The translations under genes and the position numbers were made by a program. The notes under the pieces are model-generated. The model ran no database searches. It saw only the letters and a list, made by a program, of their open reading frames with translations, and had not been told where the DNA came from. A DNA stretch of 64,000 bases, taken from NCBI RefSeq assembly GCF_041146795.1, contig NC_135170.1, positions 36,409,159-36,473,158 of the forward strand, read 5' to 3'. Shown piece after piece: positions 35,361 through 44,800 of this stretch (positions are counted from its first letter, which is position 1; every line of letters begins with the position of its first letter). The stretch comes from Maylandia zebra (taxonomy: Eukaryota; Chordata; Actinopteri; Cichliformes; Cichlidae).

Positions 35361-36063
35361 TACTGTATTTTCCACATTATAAGGCGCACTTATACACATG
35401 TGGGACTAATAAAGGTTATCTTATCTTAAAACCCTTCAATTTTCTCAAAAATCTACAGTGCAACTTGTGTATAAATTCTGGTTGTGCTTACTGACCTCGA
35501 ACCGAATCTGTCAAAAAATGTTTTAGTTCGACTTTGCTAAGTTACAAAGCCGCACCGCTTGATGGATTGTTGGAGCGTTATGACTACCGTAGTCTGGAGC
35601 CTCTGGGTCCTAATCTGGGTCCTAAACTCCGTCCCCTTCAGGTCCCAAAGTCAAACGAACACTGCAGCATCACTGAGAGTTAAAAACTGTCTAAATTCTT
35701 TCAGCTTTAATAAAATGATCAGTGTTGCTGCTTTACCAGGTGTTAGAAATTAAGTTTAACATCCAGGCAACCATGAAAACAGAATTTGTTACATTTAACG
35801 GAGTTAGAAGTTAGCAGGAAGTTAGCAGGACCAAACTTTAGTCAGGAGAACAACTGAGATAATCCATCCACAATACCAGGTTAGTCATTAATATACTGCA
35901 ACAACATGGGAACAGAGCCGCTGTGATAGAATACAGCATTAATGAATCAATGTTACAGAAGTGGAGGAAGCAAGAAGAATGAGTAAAGTTTGACTTATCT
36001 GACTGTTTTGTTTCGCTTAATGCGCCTTATAATCCGGTGCGCCTTATCGTCCAAAAAATATGG
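35361..36063. mobile_element. MITE nested in the Tc1 element (TA target)
   Basis: The ends TACTGTATTTTCCAC...AAAAATATGGTA include the characteristic TTATAAGGCGCAC / GGTGCGCCTTAT motifs near both sides. Removing it rejoins the Tc1 sequence (TTGAAGTA with ATTACAAGCGCTT) at a single TA. A LINE-type tail (TAATAAAGGTTATCTTATC) sits inside it at about 35408. Confidence 0.75.
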
Positions 36064-36368
36064 TAATTACAAGCGCTTCATAAGTTTCAAAGGATTTTAT
36101 TGACAATTACATCACAGTCAGTATTAGTAGTGTTGGCCCTTCATTTTCAAGGCCCCTGCAATTGGCCCTGGCATGCTGTCAATCAACTTCTGGGCCAAAT
36201 TGACTGATGGTAACCCATTCTTTCATAATCGATGCTTGGAGTTTGTCAGAATTAGTGGGGGGGTTTGTCCACCTGCCTTTTGAGGGTTGACCACAAGTTC
36301 TTATTTGGATTAAGGCCTGGGGAGTTTCCTGGTCATAGACCCAAAATTTCAATATTTTCTTCCCTGAG

Positions 36369-36865
36369 TCACTTCATTATTATGTTGGCCTTATGGCACG
36401 GTGCTCCATCATCCTGGAAAAGGCGTTGTTCTTTACCAAACTGTTCTTGGATCATTGGAAGAAGTTGGATGAATTTTTGGTACCATTTTTCATTCACATC
36501 TGTGATTTTTGCCAAAATTGTGAGTGAGCCCATTCCCTTGGATGAGAAGCAGCCCCACAGATGAATGGTCTCAGGACTCTTTATTGTTGGCATGAGACAG
36601 GACTGATGGTAGCGCTCGCCTTTTTTTCTCCGGACAATGCTTTTTCCAGATGCTTCAAACAACTGGAAAGGGCTTCATCAGAGAAGATGACTTTACCTTT
36701 AAAATCAGTCTGTTTGGGGGGGGGTTTAGAGAGAAGTGGCCTCATTGCTGACTTTCTTGACACCAGGCCATCTTCCAAAAGTCTTTGCTGCCATTCCTGT
36801 GCAAACCGCAGGAGTGGCGATCCCACAGCTGAATCATCTTTCATCTTCTTCATCAACATTCTCAC
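36369..36865 (-). pseudogene. Tc1-like transposase, frameshifted
   Basis: Two overlapping minus-strand frames carry the DDE domain. The first holds LLRFAQEWQQRLLEDGLV and KVIFSDEA (catalytic Asp region). The second holds ETIHLWGCFSSKGMGSL and RLFQDDGAPCHKANIIM (second catalytic Asp region). A frame change at about 36665 separates them, and the third acidic region downstream is interrupted by stops. Inactive. Confidence 0.82.
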
Positions 36866-37038
36866 CTGAGTTAATGAGAAGATTATTGAAATGATGCCAG
36901 CAGCTCCTTTTGCAATTCATCTGATCACTCTTCATAACGTTCTCGAGTATATGCAATATGCTATTCTAAAAACTGAAGCAGCAAACTTTGTGAAAACCAA
37001 TATTTGTGTCTTTCTCAAAACCTTTGGCCACAACTCTA

Positions 37039-37637
37039 TCCTCAACTCTAATCCTTTTCAAGTTGCTGTAGTAAACTGATAACTTTCTTTCTGTTCTTGC
37101 TTGTGGGGTCTTGTCTTCAGGCTTCATAGGTATTGTTGTCTCTGAGGAGTGTAGTAAATTTGTGTGATAATCCGTTGTGTTTAGACGGCTGGTAATAGGG
37201 TGATGTTTTGATCTTTGCTCAGGGATGTGACAGCCTGTGGTTTTGGGGTGTATTGATACCTATCAGACAGCTAGCAGATCCACCTGTCAGTCTCAGTCAT
37301 CCCCCAATGATGCAAACTGTGAGCTTGAATATAATTTAAGCAGGAGACCTATAATTCAGTCCCGTCTTGTTTGTAGAACTTCAGCTTTGGGAAAGTATAA
37401 AAATAATTATAGTCACAGGTGTGCAGTGAGCTCCATATTTACCTGTGTCAGCAGGTCATCTTCACCGCGTCCAGCTGAAATTTGCTTTAATGAGCAGCTG
37501 AACATGAACCTAACAATGTATGAATATACTGAATATGTTTTGTTGATGATCAAAACTGGAGCTGATAAAATGATGCCTGATTTTTACAAACATACTTATC
37601 ATTTCAATATGATTCACGGAGAAAGACTCCTGATGCA
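37039..37637. other. Intergenic, no gene seen
   Basis: Nothing recognised; a 135-codon open frame at 37237-37644 has no identifiable domain. Confidence 0.4.
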
Positions 37638-37645
37638 CCACTGAG

Positions 37646-39332
37646 CAGAGGTGGGACCAAGTCATTGTTTTGCAAGTCTCAAGTAAGTCTCAAGTCTTTA
37701 TCCTCAAGTCTCAAGTCAAGTCTCAAGTAATGTCAGGCAAGTCAGAGTCGAGTCTCAAGTCACTGGTGTAAAAGTCCGAGTCAAGTCACAAGTCTGAAAC
37801 TTTGAATTTCAAGTCCTTTGGAGTCTTTAAAAAAAAAAAACACGAAAAAATAATGTTGCATTTATGCTAAATGTAAATATTAGACCATGTAATTTTTTAA
37901 TCTGTGTTTTTCTCAACACATGACAAAATAGTGAACTTAGAAAATATACACAAATTGTGAAATTGCACCTCTTTAAAATGCAGCTCAATTAAACCTAGCT
38001 CCAAGAATAATTTTCACCGACAGTTCTGAGATAAGCTGCATGTTATTCTTGGATGCGGTTGTAGGACCAGCTTTAAAATCGCATGACAAAAATATCATAC
38101 ACATTAAAAAAAAACTGCATCACCAACGTAGCCTGGACAACATTTGCTAGTTAGATGAAGTCAGCTATCTCATCGTAGCATATTTATATGCATATTTATA
38201 ATCATACGGTTCTTGGAGTGAGTGCATACACTCATGAAGTTTTTAGTAACTTCAGGTCACTGCAACAAGCCCAGGTACAGTTTACCGACGGATGGGTGCA
38301 GGACCTTGAAATGCACCGTGTAGAACGAAAGACCATCGTACGTATCATAAGTTTACCAGTCTCACAAATCGTCTTCATAAATACACATTCGTTAACCGTT
38401 TATTAATATAACCTTTGAGCTCAATGGTAATTAATTAGTAGTGGAAATAATTTCTGGTACCCATCACAGAAATGTAGCAGTGACAATAATATTGTATGCT
38501 GTAATCGTACTGGACAATTAGTGATACAAAAAACCTGTTTTATCCTGTGAATAAAAGTATATGTTTTTGTCAATGTACCATAATAACAGAAGCGAAACGC
38601 AATATTGTGTCAGGACAATTCACTATTTATGCACAATAAATAAAGGAGCATAGCGCGACAATTTCTGTTCAGCGCCAGACTTGCTTGTAACCTATATCAC
38701 CAATTATGTTATGAAAATGACGTATTAACTACTAAAAAACACTGACCTTCGTGTAAATGCTTGGAGCAGACTAACCTGTGAGCTGGAGTGTTCTGGGACG
38801 TTATATTTGATCTTTGAATGGCTGCAATCCAGGCCATCCGTCGCGTCTTTGTTACTTCGGAAACATGGCTCGAACAATTTCTCTTCAACGACGTAATCCG
38901 ATAACAACCGATCTCTTTACCCGTCGGCTTCCCGTGGCTGTCATGCGACCGGCTATTGCAGTTAATAATACAACAGCTTCTTGACATTTTTATGTTTCTT
39001 TTTATCGCTGTGTGACTGATTTCAATTGAAAGCCTGCGTGCGCTAGTACCGCTTGCCACGAGTTCCCAGAATCCTTTGCGATTCTACCCGTGAATGACGT
39101 CACATTTTCAATCTCTATATAATATGCATGTTGAATTTTATATTTGGGGTAAAATATCAAGTCTTTTCAAGTAAACCGGTTCAAGTCCAATTCAAGTCCC
39201 AAGTCATTGGTGTAAAAGTCCAAGTCAAGTCACAAGTCTTAGAACATTTTTTCAAGTCAAGTCTAAAGTCATAAAATTAATGACTCGAGTCTGACTCGAG
39301 TCCAAGTCATGTGACTCGAGTCCACACCTCTG
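37646..39332 (-). mobile_element. THAP-bearing DNA transposon with exact 8-bp target-site duplication
   Basis: CCACTGAG occurs at 37638-37645 and 39333-39340. The ends are CAGAGGTGGGACCAAGTCA and the inverted GACTCGAGTCCACACCTCTG. Both subterminal zones are packed with CAAGTC/GACTTG words (37663-37830 and 39155-39320). Inside is a THAP zinc-finger exon. The 8-bp duplication and THAP domain fit a P-element-like transposon; a hAT relative is the alternative. Confidence 0.88.
38747..38987 (-). CDS. THAP-domain exon of the transposon
   Basis: The exon starts MSRSCCIINCNSRSHDSHGK (ATG at 38987) and ends at an AAG/GTCAGT donor at 38747. It contains the C2CH pattern: Cys-x4-Cys at the start, the AW motif in RRMAWIAAIQRS, then H-x2-VCSKH. 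THAP domains are sequence-specific DNA-binding modules found in P-element transposases and host THAP proteins. No catalytic exon can be found downstream within the element, so it is likely a deletion derivative that keeps only the DNA-binding part. The exon itself is intact. Confidence 0.7.
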
Positions 39333-39340
39333 CCACTGAG

Positions 39341-40128
39341 TAAGAAGATGAGGAGAGAGTATGGAGGAAGGTCACATTGTCTCTGCTGCCCTCTGGTGGT
39401 TAGACTGAATGTGCAGCAGTCATAGGTGGAGGCCGTGTATTCATTGACCTCAGATTTCAGAGGTTTTCCCTGCGTTCAGGCTGCTGATGAAGGAAAGCCC
39501 ACTGTGCTCTTCCTGCGTGTTTCACTAAGAACTACAGAACTAAACTACTTTACAAAGCCAGCAGTGAGTCTGTTTGAGTCTGTTTCACAACCTGAGTTAA
39601 AACGTTCTCATCAGACACTTTGGGTGCTTCATGACTTTATCGCTTTCATGTTCTTAAAGAGGAAACGGGGCACAGATTAATATTCAGCTTTATTTTCCAG
39701 GTCAAAGTGTACAAACTAGATTTCTCTGGTTAACACAGAAGGATGCTGATAAAGATGGAAAGAACCTGAACAAGCTGTTATTGGACTCGACATTTAAAAA
39801 CAATCCCCAGCGAGGATAAGACTGTAACGTTAATCTGCTCCTGGTGCTTACTGTCGTATGTTGCTCAACATGAACTTTTAGGAGAAGCTGATGAAGCACC
39901 TTTGCCTCCTGATGTCACTGCAACACCTGAAGAATCTGCTTTGTTTCACCGCATAAAGAAGACAAACGTTAAAAGGTGGTTTTCTTGTACGATGTCATAC
40001 AAATCTAAGTTATTATTAACTAAGGAAATGACACCAGCTGATGAGACTCTTAACCATTTAAAGCCCAAACCTGTGGTTTGTCCTCTAAATGTGAAACATA
40101 TGTCTTCTTTTTAACATGTATTTGTTAA
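39341..40128. other. Intergenic, no gene seen
   Basis: Nothing recognised. Confidence 0.4.
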
Positions 40129-40620
40129 CAGTGTTGGGAAGGTTACTGTTAAAATGTATCCCACTACAGATTACAGATTACATGCCCCAAAATGTATTTT
40201 GTAACGTATTCTGAATACTTTGGATTACTTAATATATTATCATGCTTTTTACAACTACATGAATGTCCTATTGCTGTGTGATTTATTACTATTACTGAAG
40301 GTTACTCTCCACACCAACACCAGGCTGCAAGTACAGGTGACCTGGGCCGTGAGACTGAGACATCAGAGCCTCTTAATGTGTGTTTGTTTGGGTTTCCACC
40401 GGCGTGGAATTACCAAAAATAGAGCATAGCCGAACATATGAAACAGGAAAAGACCGCCGTGTAATCCACTTATTTCAACAAAGTAACTGTATTCTGATTA
40501 CCACCTTTTTCAACTGTAACTGTAACTGAATACAGTTACTCATATTTTGTATTTTAAATACGTGACTGCGGTACATGTACTCCATGTACTGTTGCGTAAC
40601 AGCGTCATGTTCTACACGTC
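40129..40620. repeat. hAT-like repeat with CAGTGTTGGGAAGGTTAC terminus
   Basis: Same terminus type as 14788, followed by GTAAC/TTAC-rich sequence to about 40620. The opposite terminus is not seen. Confidence 0.45.
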
Positions 40621-40859
40621 GTTCTTCCAGCATCATCATATTTTAACTCTCTGAGATTTGGAAACAAAACACTGATTTCGTCTTTGGACTGTGACACTTT
40701 CAGTGTGAATGAAACAGCTTCAGAGCTTAAAAGTGTTTGTCAGCCAAAAGATTTGGCGAGGATGTCTGCTGCCTATGTACCTGTCAGGCTGAAAATATTC
40801 AACACATAGAGATAAAAACTGCTGTGTGGTCATGGCTCCATTAAATTCAGTATCTATGG

Positions 40860-41000
40860 GCACTGGTTCAGCTCAGTGGGATGATCAGACAGCCATATGC
40901 TGCACGGTTGAGTGCGGCCGGCCCGGGTTTGAATCCGACCTGCGGCCCTTTGCTGCATGTCCTTCCTGTCAGTCTTTAATGTCCTTATGAGAAAAAAATC
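40860..41000 (+). repeat. tRNA-derived SINE
   Basis: An A-box-like GTTCAGCTCAGTGGG at about 40866-40880 and a B-box GGGTTTGAATCC at 40926-40935, followed by the tail ACCTGCGGCCCTTTGCTGC. This fits a fish tRNA-derived SINE rather than a functional tRNA. Confidence 0.65.
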
Positions 41001-41526
41001 ACTATTTAATGTAGAAAAAGAATCAGAAAATATCACCCTACTCAGACTTGCATGTTGTCATCAACGCCCTCAGGGTCAGAGGTCATGACCGTGACACCTG
41101 TGGTCAGCGAGCGCTGGATGAGAGGCAAGGGAGCTGCAAGGCAAGAGAGGCCATTCTTACTGTTGTTAAGCAGAGTGACGCTTCATCACAGCGCGGATGT
41201 TTGAAAACATCTGAACGTATAAATAAACAGTCTGTATGTAAACAAAACAAAGGAACAAACAGCTTTGTCTCTTCATACGACACAGGTTAGATGCTCCGTG
41301 TTTTCTCCCTGCTGTACCTATCAAATGTTCTTTAGTTTCACAGAAATTAATGCAGACGTCAGAAGCGTCGATCCAGGCATTTAGACTCAAAAGCACAGGT
41401 TTCCATGAGCTCAGGCTTTGTGTGTTTTAAGCCACATTTACTCCGAGTTCGAGCACCTGGATTTCTTTTTTCAGCATGTTTGAAAACAGCCTCAGTAATC
41501 CGAGAAAGTTAACGTGTGCATGCGTC
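41001..41526. other. 3' flank of the long-tailed filament gene, no gene seen
   Basis: No exon is recognised. Confidence 0.4.
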
Positions 41527-41615
41527 AGTTCAATTCAGCTTTATTTATAAGCCACCGAATCACAACAGCAGTCACCTGACGCTGCTTAATACTGAAAAGT
41601 AAAGACCCCACAACG
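41527..41615 (-). mobile_element. L2-like LINE 3'-end scrap
   Basis: CAGTTCAATTCAGCTTTATT followed by a degraded copy of the same 3' UTR as 24265 and 5109. Its AATAAA may act as the polyadenylation signal of the adjacent gene. Confidence 0.6.
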
Positions 41616-41739
41616 ATGTTCTTATTTCAGATCAGGTCATTGCTCGTGTCGCCTGCATTACTTTCTCTTCATGCTGGACATGAACTCCTCAGATGTGTTT
41701 GTATTGTTGTCTTTGCGACTTTGATCTCACCTGCAGCCT

Positions 41740-41808
41740 TTTGTTGTTGTTCTTGTTGTTGTTGTCATGGTTGCTGTTGTTGTTCTTGTTGTTGTCGTGG
41801 TTGTCGGG
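41740..41808. repeat. (GTT)n trinucleotide tract
   Basis: An imperfect GTT/CTT run; on the minus strand its right part encodes the Gln-rich C-terminus (RQQQEQQQQP) of the filament protein and it continues past the stop. Confidence 0.85.
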
Positions 41809-44800
41809 CTCTCTGAGCTTGTCGTTGTCTCTCCTGACTTCTCTCCCTCCCTGCAGCTGAGATCGTTAGTGCCGCCATCTTGCAGACGCTGATCTTCTCC
41901 TTGCTGCTTCCGGCTTGGCTTCCCGTGCTCCTGATTGGCCGATCGCTGCTGCTGATGACCCTGCCCCCGGTGTTATTGGTCCTCCCTGAACTGCTGATCC
42001 TCCCTCCATCATGACTGCTGAGTCTATTACTGCTACCAGCGACTTTGGATCCGCTTCCTGCGCCGGTTATCCGGTTCCCAGCAGCCTTTGAACTGCTTAG
42101 CCACCCCCCACTGCCCCTGATCCTCCTCCCGGGGCTCGGAGCTCTTTGCCTGTTGGTTGTCCTCTCTCCCCCGCCCCACCCTGCACTCCCCACGCTGTGC
42201 CCACTCGCTGAGCTGTAAACAGGTTTCCATCCGCCGCTGCCCGTGCCGGTGAATCTCCCCACGCTGCTGCTGCGCCTCACGACACTGGCCGAGCTCAGCC
42301 TGCCACCACTTCCAGCACTGTTGAGTCTACGCCCACTGCTGACGTAGCTGCTGGGAGGACTGACCATCTGGCTGCTGCTGACCCTGTCAGCACTATCAGC
42401 TCTGCTCACACGACCAGGACTCCCACAATACACTGTCCACGCCCCACTGCTGAACCTCCCTGCTCCTGGTGTTCCTGGTGGGCTTGTTGCTATGTGTGTG
42501 GCTGCTGAGGGACAGTCTTTGCTATCGCTGCTCGTGCATCCAGCATGCCAACCGTAAACCTTCAACTCCCCACAGCTAAATATCCCAGCTCCTGGTGGGG
42601 TTGTGGCTGAGTTTGTGGCAGGTGAAAGGCGTTCTTTGCTCTCAGCACTCAGCGAGCTATCGCTGCCAGCCCAGCTGTTCTTACGTCCAAGACTGCCTTC
42701 GTAAAATATCCACTCTGCACTCCCTCTCCTCCCAAATCTCCCTGCTTCTGGTGGACTTGTCACAAGATTTCCATTCATGGATGAGTTTTCTCCACCCCTT
42801 TCATTGGGTAAGCTAGTCCCAGCGTCTAAGCTGTTCTGGCGTATAAGACTGTCACCATAAACCATCCACCCCCTACTTCCAAATCTCCCGTCTTCTGGAA
42901 GATGTTCCTTGCTCCCTGAGTTAGGTAAGCTGACACTCATATGTCCCAAGCAGCCACCATAAGCCATCAAGTCTCCACTGAATCTTCCCTTTACCGCTGC
43001 TGTACCCACTTGTGCATCTCCACTGTTGCTAAAACCTCCTGGCTTGCTAAAGGCCATTCCTCTGTTGGAAGGGGTATTTCCAAAGCTTGCTTCTTCGGCA
43101 TTACCTGTTTGGTTCTTCGCTTGCCAGTCACTGTTTCTCTGCCCCCTCATACCTCTATTCATAGTCACACCTCCTATCTTATCTTCATCTGCAGGACCAC
43201 TTACATCTTTGCCTCTGGACCTTCTTGCATCTCTTCTGCGATAAAGGCCTCCAAAACCAAGCTGTTCCTCTCTGTCTGCTATGATACTTCGTCCATCTCC
43301 AAACACCGAGCCTCCATGACTGCTGCTCACCTGAAGGCTGCTTCTCTGACTGGTTGGTCTAGAACTTATCTTTGTGCCATTCAGCTTAATTCCCCTTCCT
43401 TCATAACCTTTAAATGGCCTAAAAAGCACACCCTGGTTTCCCTCTGACGTTATGACTTTCGTATCTCTGTCTTCTGGCAATGACCCATCTCCACTAAACG
43501 ATACCGACTGTCCGTCCTCTTTTGTTGACAGAATGAATTTCTCTCCTGGGTGAACATGTGCATTTGCCTCAATTAGATTCAGACTTCCTGCCTCTTCTTT
43601 TACATCACTATCTGGACTGAGACATACGTCTGAGTCATTTGGGCTGAGGTAATTTTCTGGGTCATTTGGACTCGGAAGTAGATCAGGACTTGCAATGTGG
43701 TCTTCCACATCTACTGGGCAAAACACCTGATCTGTAAGGTTTAGCATGACCTCAGTCTCATCTGGACTCACACATATTTTTGGGCTCAAGCAGCTAGGTG
43801 AATTTGTTTCACCAACTGCCAAATGGACTTCTTTTGGACTTTGTAGATCTTCGTAAGAGGAACAGCTCAAACCGACACCAGAATCTGTTAAACTTGTAGA
43901 TATATTTGACGCCTCTTCACCTGAAAGATCACCTGTCTCCTTCTTAGACTCGACTGGATCCAGCTTTAACTCGCTGGCATTGTTGACTGTTTTCATTTCA
44001 TCCACTTCTGCCTTTAAACTATCTGTATGTTGGATATAACACTTTTGGTTTTCCTTGCTTTCTGGAGAAGAAATGCCGACACTGGTCCATGAATCTGCAT
44101 CCTTCACAAGTTTGTTGTTGGACATATTTGTTAAACTTTTATCTAAACTCAGGACAATCAAAGTATCTTCTGCTTCTTCCTTTCTGTCTACAAGCCCATC
44201 ATCCACCTCAGTCATATCCTCAGTTGGGTTTAAACATATGTGTGGATCGTTTGGTGTGAGATCCGGTTCTGGCTCAGTGGAACTCTTCACTGAACACTTT
44301 TCTGGATTCAAGCATGCATCTGGCTTTGTTGGACTCATTGATTCCTCTTCTCTTGGACTCTGATGCTCTTCAGGGCTGGAGGAACTTAAAGCCACACCAG
44401 AATCAGTTAGGCTTATAGACATTTCTGAGTTTGTAGCACTGAAATATATCTCCTGACTTTGCAGATTTATCAGCTCATTTTCTGATTTAAGACGGTTCAT
44501 CTTCACTTCCTTGCAGTCGTGGAGTTCTTCTACTTTGTCTACTTCTTCCTTTACGTTCTCAGCACTTGTAGTTTTACTGTGAAGCTTGTTATTAATTTCT
44601 GAGATACTAGACAAAAAATGTTCATTGTCATGCACTGCAGGTTTGTCTTCTATGAGTTTCTTCAGTTCAGTTTTGGACAATCCCAAACTCTGATCAAGGA
44701 TTAGAACATCTTCTGTGTCTACTGTTTCAGACCTTCCATTTGTTCCTTTATCGGTTTCTTTCATAAGGGCTACCTGAACCTTACTTGATCTAAACACTGG

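Larger units (their letters stand above)
35261..37036 (-). mobile_element. Tc1/mariner transposon, degraded, TA target
   Basis: The left terminus has AAAGTTTTGAGAATGACACA and the right terminus the inverted TTTCTCAAAACCTTT. TA is on both sides (35259-35260 and 37037-37038). The interior carries a broken transposase on the minus strand and a nested MITE at 35361-36063. Confidence 0.85.

Noticed and set aside
40860..41000. tRNA gene
   Set aside because: A and B boxes are present but no acceptor stem or proper anticodon arm; a SINE explains it.
41616..44363. Plus-strand open frames opposite the long filament tail (for example 42941-43447)
   Set aside because: Shadows of a long minus-strand coding exon; no splice context or domain.
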